Shown: one piece after another, positions 50,310 to 60,635 of the stretch | Numbering within the stretch: the stretch's first letter is position 1 | How the letters are laid out: each line of letters starts with the position of its first letter | From: Ignavibacteria bacterium | GTDB taxonomy: Bacteria; Bacteroidota; Ignavibacteria; Ignavibacteriales; Melioribacteraceae | Direction of reading: 5' to 3' | Assembly: GCA_009773205.1 (NCBI GenBank) | Contig: WPAE01000016.1 | Location: 1 to 64,000 of the forward strand | DNA: 64,000 nucleotides | Notes under the pieces: model-generated | Databases searched by the model: none | Seen by the model: only the letters and a program-made list of their open reading frames with translations | What the model was told of the DNA's origin: nothing | Position numbers and translations under genes: made by a program

Positions 50310-51533
50310 ATGCAAATATTAGAAAGTATAAAACTTGCGTTTAGTTCAATTAGGGCAAGCAAACTAAGATCGGTTTTAACACTACTTGGCATTGCCGTTG
50401 GACTTTTCTCTATCATAATTGTAATGACAGCCATCAGCGCCATTCAGCAAAGCGTTGTAGATACTTTTAATTCTATCGGTACGAATAATTTTGTAGTACA
50501 AAAATGGCCGGCAATTCAAATGGGCCCGCACGATAGAAGCAGACGCAACAGAAAAAACTTAACGATTAAAGAAGGTGAGAAGTTAATAGAAATTACTTCG
50601 CTGCCAAGCGTAATTGGAATTTCAGTTGGCAGAGGAGGAAGAACAATTAAATACAAGAATGAAAAAACAAATCCAAACGTATCTGTAGCAGGAGTTAATT
50701 TCGATTACTTTATTGCACGAGATCTTAAAATTGCCGATGGCAGAAACTTTTCTAAAGCAGATATTGATGCGGCAAAAGAAGTTGCAGTAATTGGTTCAGA
50801 TGTTGCCGATAGATTATTCAAAAGAATATCGCCTATTGGACAAACAATTAAAATCGAAAACATAAATGTAGAAGTTATAGGCATTTTTGAAAAAATGGGA
50901 AGTGTGCTTGGGCAGTCTCAAGATAACTTTGTTTGCATTCCTCTTCCGGTTTTTGAAAGAAGTTTTGGATCCGAAAGAAGCGCTAATTTTACTGTAATGG
51001 CAAAAAGCAAAGAGCAAATTCAAGAAACTATGGATGAAGTAATTGGGGCGCTCCGTAAAATTAGAAAAGTTGAGCCAGGTTCAGATAATGATTTTGAACT
51101 TGTTACAAACGAGCAATTAGTCGAACAGTTTAACGATATTACAAAGTATTTTAAGATAGGCGCCGGTGTTGTTGCTTTTATTGCTTTGCTTGCTGCGGGT
51201 ATTGGTATTATGAATATTATGCTTGTAAGCGTTACAGAACGCACACGCGAAATCGGTATTCGTAAAGCTATAGGCGCTCGCAAACAAAACATAATGGCAC
51301 AGTTTGTTATTGAAGCTGTTTCTCTTAGCTGGTTTGGTGGATTAATAGGAATTCTGCTTGGCTTAATCGGCGGTAATATTGTGGCTGTTGTTCTTGGCGT
51401 TAATGTAGTTATTCCAATTGATTGGGTCTTGATCGGGTTGTTTGTAACTACTTTTGTTGGTGTTGTGTTTGGAGTTTACCCGGCTCAAAAAGCTGCTAAC
51501 CTAGACCCCATAGAAGCATTAAGATATGAGTAG
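50310..51533 (+). CDS. MacB-like ABC transporter permease (FtsX family)
   Basis: SIRASKLRSVLTLLGIAVGLFSIIIV; ERTREIGIRKAIGARKQNIMAQFVIEA; YPAQKAANLDPIEALRYE. Confidence 0.93.
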   Translation: MQILESIKLAFSSIRASKLRSVLTLLGIAVGLFSIIIVMTAISAIQQSVVDTFNSIGTNNFVVQKWPAIQMGPHDRSRRNRKNLTIKEGEKLIEITSLPSVIGISVGRGGRTIKYKNEKTNPNVSVAGVNFDYFIARDLKIADGRNFSKADIDAAKEVAVIGSDVADRLFKRISPIGQTIKIENINVEVIGIFEKMGSVLGQSQDNFVCIPLPVFERSFGSERSANFTVMAKSKEQIQETMDEVIGALRKIRKVEPGSDNDFELVTNEQLVEQFNDITKYFKIGAGVVAFIALLAAGIGIMNIMLVSVTERTREIGIRKAIGARKQNIMAQFVIEAVSLSWFGGLIGILLGLIGGNIVAVVLGVNVVIPIDWVLIGLFVTTFVGVVFGVYPAQKAANLDPIEALRYE

Positions 51534-51595
51534 CTTTTTCTTAACATCAACGATTAAATCTAACAAAGTCAATTTATATCGGAAATGAGATATGA

Positions 51596-52138
51596 TCAAA
51601 AATGATACTTAGCTGCAATTTCAAAGGTTGAATATCCAGCGCTTGTAGAGCTTATTGTAATACCGTAGCTTGTACTTAATCCAACTATAAAACCCTTCGT
51701 ATCTAAATCTCGGAAATCTAATCCGGCAAGAAGTGAAAAAGTGCCTCCAAATCCCCAAACATTTGTATCAACAAAAGTTCTGTCATTCAGAATAAGAATT
51801 CCCGCAGATTCTTCAATAAAAAGTTTTTTGAATAATGGTTGATAGATTACAGCTTTTAGTGTGTAATAGTTAAGAAAAGGATAATATTTATTTGTTCTGT
51901 TTTCAGGAAGAAAATAATCGGTCATTCTTGAGTGAGAATAACTTAGGCGAAAAGAAACAACCTCGCTGAACCTAAGTCTAAAGTCTGTAGAAAGAGAACC
52001 GCTTAGCGCAGAAACACTTGGAGAGTTTCCGTGTATAGATCCGGTACCTAAAGATGCGCCAACATTTGTAAATTTTATCTGCGCAAAACAAATGCTGGTT
52101 AATGTAACTGATAAAAGTAATATTCTAATTGTTTTCAT
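51596..52138 (-). CDS. Hypothetical secreted or outer-membrane beta-barrel-like protein
   Basis: Signal peptide MKTIRILLLSVTLTSICFAQ; alternating aromatic/polar strands; C-terminal aromatic KYHF. Confidence 0.55.
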   Translation of the reverse strand: MKTIRILLLSVTLTSICFAQIKFTNVGASLGTGSIHGNSPSVSALSGSLSTDFRLRFSEVVSFRLSYSHSRMTDYFLPENRTNKYYPFLNYYTLKAVIYQPLFKKLFIEESAGILILNDRTFVDTNVWGFGGTFSLLAGLDFRDLDTKGFIVGLSTSYGITISSTSAGYSTFEIAAKYHF

Positions 52139-52461
52139 TTGTAGTGTAATGCAAACCAAATTGTTTTTTGATTCTTATCTGTCTCTTCAACTCTATGCTT
52201 TTGATGAGCTGGAATGATAAAATAATCTCCTGGCAAAAGGAAAAAAGAAGTTCCGTCATCATAAAGAATTTTTGCGCTTCCGCTCAGCAGCATAACAAAT
52301 TCATTTTTATTATCGTCATACCAAAAATTTGGCGCAGAAGAATGTCCATCGGATATTATTCTTTCCAAAAGTAAATCTTTGCATTCAATAATTTTCTCAA
52401 AGATTTCTTCCGGCAGTTCTTTAGGAAGTTCTGCAAATATATTTTTCTTGTGAGATATCAT
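52135..52461 (-). CDS. Cupin domain protein
   Basis: VMLLSGSAKILYDDGTSFFLLPGDYFIIPAHQKHRVEETD. Confidence 0.85.
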   Translation of the reverse strand: MISHKKNIFAELPKELPEEIFEKIIECKDLLLERIISDGHSSAPNFWYDDNKNEFVMLLSGSAKILYDDGTSFFLLPGDYFIIPAHQKHRVEETDKNQKTIWFALHYK

Positions 52462-52481
52462 TGTTCTAAAGTGCTAATGTT

Positions 52482-53684
52482 TTATTTCTGAATATTTACG
52501 CCGGAAGGATTTTGGAATAAACGCAAGTCAAACTCCGGCACAATTGCAAGAATATGATCAAATATATCTGCCTGCGCATCTTCATAATCAACAAAATTTG
52601 TTTTAGTAGCATAAGCATAAATTTCTATTGGCAGCCCATCTGGACTTGCTGGCATTTGCCTAACTTGAAAACTAAAATCTTTGCTGATATCATTTCTTTG
52701 ACGGAGATATTCGATTAAATATGCTCTAAAAGTTCCGATGTTTGTAAGCCTTCTTCCATTAACAAGATTGTTTAGATCAAATCCACTTTCAAAATTAGCT
52801 TTTTCTGTTTCCGCTCTTTTATCTTTTATATAATTAGAAATGATATTTATTTTTTCAAAACGGTCGAGCATATCTTTGGTACAAAAACGGATAGAGGTTT
52901 GATCTATGTAAACAGAGCGTTTAATTCTTCTAACGCCGGATTGCTGCATTCCGCGCCAGTTCTTAAATGTTTCTTCAATCAATTTATAAGTTGGTATTAT
53001 TGTAATGGTTTTATCAAAGTTCTGAACTTTAACAATCATCAAAGAAATATCAATTACATCGCCATCAGCGCCAAATTTTGGCACTTCAATCCAATCTCCA
53101 ACACGAACCAAATCGTAAGAAGAAATCTGCATGCTCGCGATAAAGTTAAGTATTGTATCTCGGAAAATTAAAATTAGTATCGCAGTAAACGCTCCAAGTC
53201 CGGTAACTATTGACCAAACAGTCTGTCCGAAAATTATACCTACTATAAGGACAACCATAAAAGAATAAAGAATAATCTTGATTATTTGAATATATCCTTT
53301 GATAGGTCTTTCCTTAAACTTTTCAAGCCTGTCGTGCAGTTCGATAACCGCACTTAAAATTGCGCCGATAGAAAGAAAAATTGCCAAAACAAAAAGTATG
53401 GAAAGAAGCTTATCCAGCTCTTTCTCTGCAATAGGGATGAGACCTGTTGAGTGATAAATGATGAACAATGGAGCTAAATAAGAAATCCTTCTTAAGAAAG
53501 TTTTTGAAAAAAGTATATCATCAATCTGAGTAGAAGTTTTTTTGACGATACTTTTTAGCGATGCAAAAATAATTCCGCGTAAAACTATGTAAGAGAACAA
53601 CGCTAATGCGAGTATAATAAAGAAAAGCAATGTATCGTTAATCCACGGTAAAGCATTAAGCCACTTGGTAAATTTTTGAAACAT
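52482..53684 (-). CDS. MscS-like mechanosensitive channel protein
   Basis: Multiple TM segments; IVTGLGAFTAILILIFRDTILNFIASMQISSYDLVRVGDWIEVPKFGADGDVIDISL. Confidence 0.9.
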   Translation of the reverse strand: MFQKFTKWLNALPWINDTLLFFIILALALFSYIVLRGIIFASLKSIVKKTSTQIDDILFSKTFLRRISYLAPLFIIYHSTGLIPIAEKELDKLLSILFVLAIFLSIGAILSAVIELHDRLEKFKERPIKGYIQIIKIILYSFMVVLIVGIIFGQTVWSIVTGLGAFTAILILIFRDTILNFIASMQISSYDLVRVGDWIEVPKFGADGDVIDISLMIVKVQNFDKTITIIPTYKLIEETFKNWRGMQQSGVRRIKRSVYIDQTSIRFCTKDMLDRFEKINIISNYIKDKRAETEKANFESGFDLNNLVNGRRLTNIGTFRAYLIEYLRQRNDISKDFSFQVRQMPASPDGLPIEIYAYATKTNFVDYEDAQADIFDHILAIVPEFDLRLFQNPSGVNIQK

Positions 53685-53731
53685 ATTGCCTGAATTGTTA
53701 TTTGGTTGAATCTAATTTACAAAAAAGATTA

Positions 53732-53917
53732 ATGAGCCTACTCTAAAAAGCCACGATCATTATAAAAAACGTTATTTTCGACTTACCCGCCCAACCCTCC
53801 ATAAAACGGCGGGCGGGCAAGATGGCGGACAAGCCCGCCTGCCTCATCAGCTAATCTTGGCAGGCAGGAAATCGTAACCAGAAACTGTCAAAATGACCTT
53901 TCTAGATTCGGCTCATT
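53732..53917 (-). repeat. Interspersed palindromic element, copy 2
   Basis: Perfect 12-bp inverted ends gattaATGAGCC ... GGCTCATtaatc; reverse complement closely matches copy 3 and the right half of copy 1. Confidence 0.85.
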
Positions 53918-53978
53918 AATCAAGTAGTGTCAACAGCTTTTTCAGTTTTGTTATCTTTGCAATAATAAAGGAAAGACT

Positions 53979-54869
53979 ATGACCGAGAATAAAAATATTT
54001 TTGCTTATTTGGCTTTATTTTCTATTTACATTATTTGGGGAACAACTTACTTAGCAATTAAAATTGGTGTGCAGGAGCTTCCGCCAGCTTTGTTTACCGG
54101 ATTAAGATGGCTTGCTGCCGGACCTCTTTTAATGGGAATACTTTTACTTCGCAAATACAAATTGCCTAACAAGCAAGATTGGATTCATTTAGGAATAAGC
54201 GGTTTACTTTTAATTGGCGGCGGTAATGGATTAGTAGTTTTTGCCGAACAATGGGTGCCAAGCGGTTTAACTGCTTTACTAATAACAACTGTTCCTTTTT
54301 GGATTGTTGGGATTGAAGCTCTTCTTCCTAATGGGAAGAAAATAAACATATTTGTTGCGCTTGGCTTAATTTTAGGTTTAGCAGGAACTGCAATGATCTT
54401 CGGCGGAGATTTTCACAAACTATTCGAGCCTTCTTATTTACGAGGCGTTATTGGTTTAATGGTTGCTGTAGCAAGCTGGTCTGTTGGTACTATTTATTCT
54501 AAATACAAAAAAGTTTCTGTTCATCCGTTAATGGGTGCAGCGGGACAAATGATATTTGCCGGAGTTGTAATTACGATATTCGGTTTACTGATAGGTGAAA
54601 GCAGACATTTTCATTTTACTAATTCCAGCTTACTTGCCTATTTATACTTAGTTATTTTTGGTTCTTTGCTTGGTTATGGATCTTATATTTATGCAATAGC
54701 ACATTTGCCGGTTTCGCTTGTTTCAACTTATGCTTATGTAAACCCAATTATTGCCTTGTTTCTTGGCTGGCTTATTTTAAATGAGCCAATAACAATATGG
54801 ATTGTAGCAGCCTCGGCAGTAATATTAGTAGGAGTAACTTTTGTAAAGAAGGGAAGCGAGCAGAAATAA
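53979..54869 (+). CDS. EamA family (DMT) transporter
   Basis: SIYIIWGTTYLAIKIGVQELPPALFTGLRWLAAGPLL; two repeated 5-TM halves. Confidence 0.92.
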   Translation: MTENKNIFAYLALFSIYIIWGTTYLAIKIGVQELPPALFTGLRWLAAGPLLMGILLLRKYKLPNKQDWIHLGISGLLLIGGGNGLVVFAEQWVPSGLTALLITTVPFWIVGIEALLPNGKKINIFVALGLILGLAGTAMIFGGDFHKLFEPSYLRGVIGLMVAVASWSVGTIYSKYKKVSVHPLMGAAGQMIFAGVVITIFGLLIGESRHFHFTNSSLLAYLYLVIFGSLLGYGSYIYAIAHLPVSLVSTYAYVNPIIALFLGWLILNEPITIWIVAASAVILVGVTFVKKGSEQK

Positions 54870-54889
54870 TCTGCCCGCTTTCAAGCATA

Positions 54890-55318
54890 CTAATTCATAT
54901 TAAAAAGTAAGAGCCCTTTTTCTGTTTTTATAAATGAAAACTCAGTAACTAACTTCTGATCTCCGCTTACAAAACTAACATCAATTGTTTGAATTTCTTT
55001 ATCGCCATCTTGTTTAACAACTGGCGTACTAAAATCGTATTTTGACGATAGCTCGATCAAAGCAGAAATCTTTTTGCATATTCTTTTCACTTGTGCAATT
55101 TCATCTTTATTTGCCGCATTAAAAGATTCCATTTGAATGCGTGCTTTATCTTCGCCATCATAGGCAATTAACTCTGCCGCCTTTTCAAAGGATTTTGCTT
55201 TGCTAAACTCAAACAAGTTTTTCAAATTGGTAGTAACATCGCTCACTTGTGCGAATGCTAAGTTGCTTGATAAACCAATTAGAAACACAAACACAAACCA
55301 ATATTTTATTCTATTCAT
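54890..55318 (-). CDS. Hypothetical exported protein
   Basis: Signal peptide MNRIKYWFVFVFLIGLSSNLAFAQ; no recognised family. Confidence 0.6.
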   Translation of the reverse strand: MNRIKYWFVFVFLIGLSSNLAFAQVSDVTTNLKNLFEFSKAKSFEKAAELIAYDGEDKARIQMESFNAANKDEIAQVKRICKKISALIELSSKYDFSTPVVKQDGDKEIQTIDVSFVSGDQKLVTEFSFIKTEKGLLLFNMN

Positions 55319-55407
55319 TTTTGTCTCCTTAATCGCTTTGTTGTTTCTTAGAAAAATCTAACTTCACTTTTGTTCCACAGTTAAAAATGGTTGTGATTTT
55401 AACAACA

Positions 55408-56181
55408 TCAATAAGTGAAATGTTTTATCTGCTCACCTTTGTCGTCAATTTCCGTCATAGCTTCAATACCAATTTGCAAATGAAGATCAACAAATTTTTG
55501 AGTTACTTTTTGATCGGATTCTTCAGTTTTAACGCCTTCTGGAATCATTGGTAAATCGGAAACAAGAAGCAATGCCCCGCGTGCAATCTGGTTAGCATAA
55601 CCAACTATAAACATTGTAGCAGTTTCCATATCAATACCAATTGCTCCAATTTTGTTTAAGTATTTTTTGAATTCATTATCCCATTCCCAAACGCGGCGGT
55701 TTGTAGTATAAATTACTCCCGTTCTGTACTCGGTTTCTTTTTCAATAATCTTTTCTGAAACAAATTTGTGCAGTTTGAAAGAAGGAAGAGCAGGCACTTC
55801 CGGCGGAAAATAATCATTGCTTGTTCCTTCTCCGCGTATAGCAGCAGTTGGTAAAATAAAATGTCCAATTTCTGTAGAGTCTTTTAGCCCGCCGCATTTA
55901 CCTAAGAACAAAACTCCTTTTGGCTGTCTTGCGCTCAGTAAATCCATTATTGTAGCGGCGTTAGCAGAGCCAATACCAAAATTAATAATCGAAAGCCCGC
56001 TGCTGTTTGTCGCTGTTTTCATTGGTCTTCCTTCGCCTTTTATATCGCATCCAAACTGATTGGCAAACTTTGCAACATAATTTTGGAAATTAGTAAGCAG
56101 CATATAATCGCCAAACTCATCAATTTGAGCGCCTGTATAACGCGGGAGCCAATTTTTTGCAATTTCTAATTTTGTTTTCAT
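55408..56181 (-). CDS. amn: AMP nucleosidase (nucleoside phosphorylase fold)
   Basis: NFGIGSANAATIMDLL; FLGKCGGLKDSTEIGHFILPTAAIRGEGTSNDYFP; IGAIGIDMETATMF. Confidence 0.88.
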   Translation of the reverse strand: MKTKLEIAKNWLPRYTGAQIDEFGDYMLLTNFQNYVAKFANQFGCDIKGEGRPMKTATNSSGLSIINFGIGSANAATIMDLLSARQPKGVLFLGKCGGLKDSTEIGHFILPTAAIRGEGTSNDYFPPEVPALPSFKLHKFVSEKIIEKETEYRTGVIYTTNRRVWEWDNEFKKYLNKIGAIGIDMETATMFIVGYANQIARGALLLVSDLPMIPEGVKTEESDQKVTQKFVDLHLQIGIEAMTEIDDKGEQIKHFTY

Positions 56182-56182
56182 G

Positions 56183-56773
56183 TTATTTAAACTCTATTCT
56201 CTGATATTTATCTGTAATATGTGTTTTCTTTTCGGTGAAAAAGGAATTTATTTTTAAAGTTAGCCATCCAAAAAAATAACCTAAAGCAGAGCCAATCAAA
56301 GCACCTGCAACAACATCGCTCGGATAATGAACTCCAACGTATGGGCGAGAAAAAGCTTGTAATACTGCAACAGTAAAAAACCAAAACCTATATTTAGGAA
56401 AAATCATCGTAAAAAATAGTGCGGCAGCAAAATTATTTACGGCGTGAGAAGATGGAAATGAAAACGATTCTGTACAAGTAACCAGAATATTTACATGCTC
56501 CAGCACATTACACGGTCTTACTCTCTCGAACAAACTTTTAAGTAGCGAGCTGCTAATCTGATCGCTTGCGGTTATTAGAAGCGCAAGCATAACTGCGGCT
56601 ATTCTTCCTAACCTTCCTCCTTTGATAAGCAGTAACAGAAACAAAATAAAATAAGTAATTAACCAGTTTTTAGGTTCAGTTAAGAAAGGAAAAATTTTAT
56701 CAAAAGCAGGATTTGATAACGTATCGTTAATAAAGTAGAAGATTGTAACATCAAGTTGATAAAGGAAATCCAA
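56183..56773 (-). CDS. PAP2 superfamily phosphatase
   Basis: KSLFERVRPC; SFPSSHAVNNFAAALF; SRPYVGVHYPSDVVAGALIG. Confidence 0.93.
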   Translation of the reverse strand: MDFLYQLDVTIFYFINDTLSNPAFDKIFPFLTEPKNWLITYFILFLLLLIKGGRLGRIAAVMLALLITASDQISSSLLKSLFERVRPCNVLEHVNILVTCTESFSFPSSHAVNNFAAALFFTMIFPKYRFWFFTVAVLQAFSRPYVGVHYPSDVVAGALIGSALGYFFGWLTLKINSFFTEKKTHITDKYQRIEFK

Positions 56774-56929
56774 ATAACCTCTTTGTGGCTTTAATTGATA
56801 TTTGATTCAAATTTCTTTATCTAAGCTCGGAAAAATTTACAATATTAGCGAGTACTTTTTTAGCATAAATTGCTCTAAATTAAAACTACAAATTTTCGAT
56901 TATTAACCGATTATTAGCAAAAAGAATAA

Positions 56930-59182
56930 GTGGCTCTTCAAAAAACTAAAAATAGTGCAGAAATTAGAAAATATGCTTTCTTTGCGGAAGAGAGCAAGAA
57001 ATCTTTGCTTGCTCCTTTTCAGGCTTTAGCAAAGTTTACTTCTGTTGCCGGTCTAATAGCTATGGTTTTTGAAATACGCCACTTTACGCAATTTCAAAAT
57101 GATAAGTGGATGGGACCATGGATTTACGGTAACAGGCTTTCAGCTATTCTTATCGCATTTATTCTTCTAATTTTCTCTTATACTAAATTTGGCAAAAAGC
57201 ATCCGGTTGTTTTAGTTCATATTTTGCTTTTGGCTATTGTTAGCTCTTTTGGTTTGATGATCTATTTAATTCCCGAAACAATCATATTTAATTCTCAACT
57301 CATTAGTTTAATAATTTTTGTTGCAGCGTTATTTCTTAGCTGGGATGTTGCAAATCAAATTATTGTAGCTATTTATTACAACTTAGTTTTTGCCGTATCA
57401 ATTTTAATGAGCACTAGAGAGATATTTATAATGCCTAACATGGTGGAATCTGTTGTGCTTGTTATTACAATAAGCGTTCTGGCAATAGTTGCAAGTTATA
57501 TTAATTACAAACTCCGCCACGAAGCAGTAATCAAAAATTTTGAAATATCTATATCCGAGAAAAAGTATAGAACTTTGGTGGAAAACTCTGCAGAAGGGAT
57601 ATTTCAATTTAATTCGGAAGGAAGATTTTTAACTGTAAATCCTACTTTAGTTAAGCTGCTTGGCTTTTCTGCTGAAGATGAAATTAAAAATTTTTCTCTT
57701 AAAAAAGATTTATTCAAGCGAAGCGGCGATTGGGAACTTCTAAACAAACTTTTAGAAAAACAGGGCAAAGTCCGCAACTACCGCGTTCCTTTTTTGAAGA
57801 AAGATGGAAACGAAATTACAGTAAGAATGAATGTACGTATAAACGATGATGATGAGAATGTTCAAAATATTTATGAGGGAAGTCTGCATGATATTACACA
57901 GCAGGTGCATGCAGAAGTTGAAAAACAAAAAGCCCTAGATGCTTTGCGCCTGGAAAAAATGAAAGCTGATACTCTGGCTAAAAAGGCTCAGCAGGAAAGT
58001 CATTTCAAAACTAAATTTCTTGCCAGCATGAGCCACGAAGTCCGAACACCGATGAACTCTGTAATGGGATTTCTTACGCTTATAGAAAACGATTTGTTTG
58101 AAAGCAAAGAAGAACTAAAGGGATTTTCCCGCGACGCACGCTTAGCTGCAGAATCTTTGTTGGATATAATTAACAGCATTCTCGATATATCTAAGGTAGA
58201 AGCAGGTAAAATGGAGCTTGATGAAGTGGGTTTTGATGTTAGGCACGAAGTTAACAAAGCTCTTTCCATAATTGGTCAATCTGTTAAAACTAAGGGACTT
58301 AGTTTAGAAAGCCATTTAGACGAAACTATTCCAGAAACAATTTATGGAGATCCTACTCGCTTTAGACAAATTCTAATCAACCTGCTAAATAATGCTATTA
58401 AGTTTACAGATTATGGAAAAGTAGTTGTCGAGATCAAAACAAAAGCTAAGGATAGTAATTTCATAGAACTTCTAGTAACGATTTCAGATACAGGCGCAGG
58501 GATACCAAGTGATAAATTAAACCTATTGTTTGAACCGTTTACGCAGATTAAAGGAAAAAAGTCTGCCAAAGAAGGTTCCGGCTTAGGTTTAATGATAGTA
58601 AAAGAGTTTGTTCGATTAATGAATGGAGATATTAAAGTTGAAAGTAAAGTTGGTTTTGGAAGCAAGTTTATTTTTACATTGAAAATGAAATTATATCCCT
58701 CTAATTTTACTCATGTTGAAGAAGGTGGTGAATCAAAACACTTAGAGGAATCTTTAGAAATACAAGACCAGAATGCTCATAAAAAAATTATTGAAGAAGT
58801 TAAGAAGAAAAGACTTTTACTTGTAGAAGACAATCCTATCAGCCAAAACCTTGAAGCCAAAATTTTACGAGAAGTTGGCTACGAAGTTGAAGCTGTATCT
58901 TCTGGTATAGAAGCAATTGAATGTGTTAAAACAGGTTCGTTTAATTTAGTGTTGATGGATGTTGAAATGACAGAGATGGATGGGATTACTGCTACACAGA
59001 AAATTAGAGAGCTACCTGCTCCATATTCCAAAATTCCAATAATTGCTGTTACAGCTCGCTCAAGCATGAAAGACCGCGAACGCTGCTTAAACTCTGGTAT
59101 GGATGATTATATTGCCAAACCAATAAACATACACTTCTTAAAAATTACTATTGATCAGTGGCTTAACGCTAAACATCAATAA
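56930..59182 (+). CDS. Hybrid sensor histidine kinase/response regulator
   Basis: N-terminal TM region; PAS; MSHEVRTPMNSVMGF; NLLNNAIKF; GSGLGLMIVKEF; C-terminal REC LLVEDNPISQNLEAKIL ... LVLMDVEM. Confidence 0.95.
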   Translation: MALQKTKNSAEIRKYAFFAEESKKSLLAPFQALAKFTSVAGLIAMVFEIRHFTQFQNDKWMGPWIYGNRLSAILIAFILLIFSYTKFGKKHPVVLVHILLLAIVSSFGLMIYLIPETIIFNSQLISLIIFVAALFLSWDVANQIIVAIYYNLVFAVSILMSTREIFIMPNMVESVVLVITISVLAIVASYINYKLRHEAVIKNFEISISEKKYRTLVENSAEGIFQFNSEGRFLTVNPTLVKLLGFSAEDEIKNFSLKKDLFKRSGDWELLNKLLEKQGKVRNYRVPFLKKDGNEITVRMNVRINDDDENVQNIYEGSLHDITQQVHAEVEKQKALDALRLEKMKADTLAKKAQQESHFKTKFLASMSHEVRTPMNSVMGFLTLIENDLFESKEELKGFSRDARLAAESLLDIINSILDISKVEAGKMELDEVGFDVRHEVNKALSIIGQSVKTKGLSLESHLDETIPETIYGDPTRFRQILINLLNNAIKFTDYGKVVVEIKTKAKDSNFIELLVTISDTGAGIPSDKLNLLFEPFTQIKGKKSAKEGSGLGLMIVKEFVRLMNGDIKVESKVGFGSKFIFTLKMKLYPSNFTHVEEGGESKHLEESLEIQDQNAHKKIIEEVKKKRLLLVEDNPISQNLEAKILREVGYEVEAVSSGIEAIECVKTGSFNLVLMDVEMTEMDGITATQKIRELPAPYSKIPIIAVTARSSMKDRERCLNSGMDDYIAKPINIHFLKITIDQWLNAKHQ

Positions 59183-59249
59183 TGGCATTTTTTCTCCCAG
59201 CTTCTTTTTGATAAATTAGAGTACACTATAATCAAAAAAAAGGTGAAAG

Positions 59250-60467
59250 ATGCATTCAAATGATTTTATTGAATTAGAAGAAAAGTATGGAGCTCACAAC
59301 TATCATCCGCTACCGGTTGTGTTAGCCAAAGGGGAAGGTATTTATTTATGGGATGTTGAAGGGAATAAATATTACGATTTTCTTTCGGCATACTCGGCAG
59401 TAAACCAAGGACATTGCCATCCCAAAATTATTAATGTGTTGATCGAACAAGCTAAAACTCTCACACTAACTTCGAGAGCATTTTACAATAACTGCCTTGG
59501 ACCTTATGAAAAATACATTACAGAATATTTTGGGTACGATAAAATGCTCCCTATGAATTCTGGAGCAGAAGCTGATGAAACAGCTCTCAAACTTTGCAGA
59601 AAATGGGCTTATGAGAAAAAGGGTATTCCCGAAAACGAAGCAAAAATAATTGTATGCCTTGGCAATTTTCATGGAAGAACTATAACTGTAATTTCTATGT
59701 CGAACGATCCAGATTCTTATAAAGGTTTTGGTCCTTTCACACCGGGTTTTGTAAAAATTCCTTACAATGATTTAACTGAGCTTGAGAAAGCTTTGGAAGA
59801 TCCTACAGTTGCCGGATTTTTAGTAGAGCCGATTCAAGGGGAAGCAGGTGTAATGGTACCTGATGAAGGATATTTGAAAAAAGCTTACGAGATGTGCAAA
59901 GCAAAAAATGTTTTGTTCATTGCAGATGAAGTTCAAACCGGGTTATGCAGAACTGGAAAAATGCTTGCATGCGATCATGAAGAGATAAAGCCGGATATTG
60001 TAATTTTAGGAAAGGCATTAAGCGGCGGAACAATGCCTATTAGCGCAGTGCTTGCAGATGATGAAGTTATGCTGGTTATCAAACCTGGTGAGCATGGCTC
60101 TACATTCGGCGGTAATCCGCTTGCCTCTAAAGTAGCTGTTGCATCGCTCGAAGTTTTAAAAGAAGAAAATCTTGCGGATAACGCCGAAAATATGGGCAAA
60201 ATTTTTAGAGAAGAAGTTGGTAAGATTAAATCGGAAATGATTGAGCTGATTAGAGGAAAAGGTTTACTTAATGGAATTGTAATTAAACCAAAGAATGGAA
60301 AAGAAGCGTGGGATGTATGCGTTAAGATGAAAGAGAATGGATTACTTGCCAAACCAACTCATAAACACATAATTCGTTTTGCACCGCCTCTTGTTATAAA
60401 CGAAGAGCAAATTAGAGAAGCTGTTAAGATTATTGAGAAATCACTTAAACAAGTAGAAGAATCTTAA
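59250..60467 (+). CDS. rocD: Ornithine--oxo-acid transaminase
   Basis: [82 protein letters not shown]. Confidence 0.93.
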   Translation: MHSNDFIELEEKYGAHNYHPLPVVLAKGEGIYLWDVEGNKYYDFLSAYSAVNQGHCHPKIINVLIEQAKTLTLTSRAFYNNCLGPYEKYITEYFGYDKMLPMNSGAEADETALKLCRKWAYEKKGIPENEAKIIVCLGNFHGRTITVISMSNDPDSYKGFGPFTPGFVKIPYNDLTELEKALEDPTVAGFLVEPIQGEAGVMVPDEGYLKKAYEMCKAKNVLFIADEVQTGLCRTGKMLACDHEEIKPDIVILGKALSGGTMPISAVLADDEVMLVIKPGEHGSTFGGNPLASKVAVASLEVLKEENLADNAENMGKIFREEVGKIKSEMIELIRGKGLLNGIVIKPKNGKEAWDVCVKMKENGLLAKPTHKHIIRFAPPLVINEEQIREAVKIIEKSLKQVEES

Positions 60468-60495
60468 CTCATTTTCTCTTTACTTTTTAACTTTG

Positions 60496-60564
60496 TTACG
60501 CAATAGAGTAATTATTTGTCATTCTGATTTCGCTTTAGCGAATGAAGAATGACAAACTGCGTAA
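60496..60564. repeat. Nested palindrome
   Basis: Outer ttacgca/tgcgtaa (60496-60502/60558-60564), inner tttgtcattct/agaatgacaaa (60515-60525/60546-60556). Confidence 0.6.
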
Positions 60565-60584
60565 TGTGAGTTTCTAAATAACTT

Positions 60585-60612
60585 TATGCCCGCAGAAAAG
60601 CGGGCATAGTTT
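60585..60612 (+). terminator. Intrinsic terminator downstream of ornithine aminotransferase gene
   Basis: tatgcccgc-agaaaa-gcgggcata followed by gtttt. Confidence 0.7.
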
Positions 60613-60635
60613 TAGAATCTTTCCAAAAGGCATTT

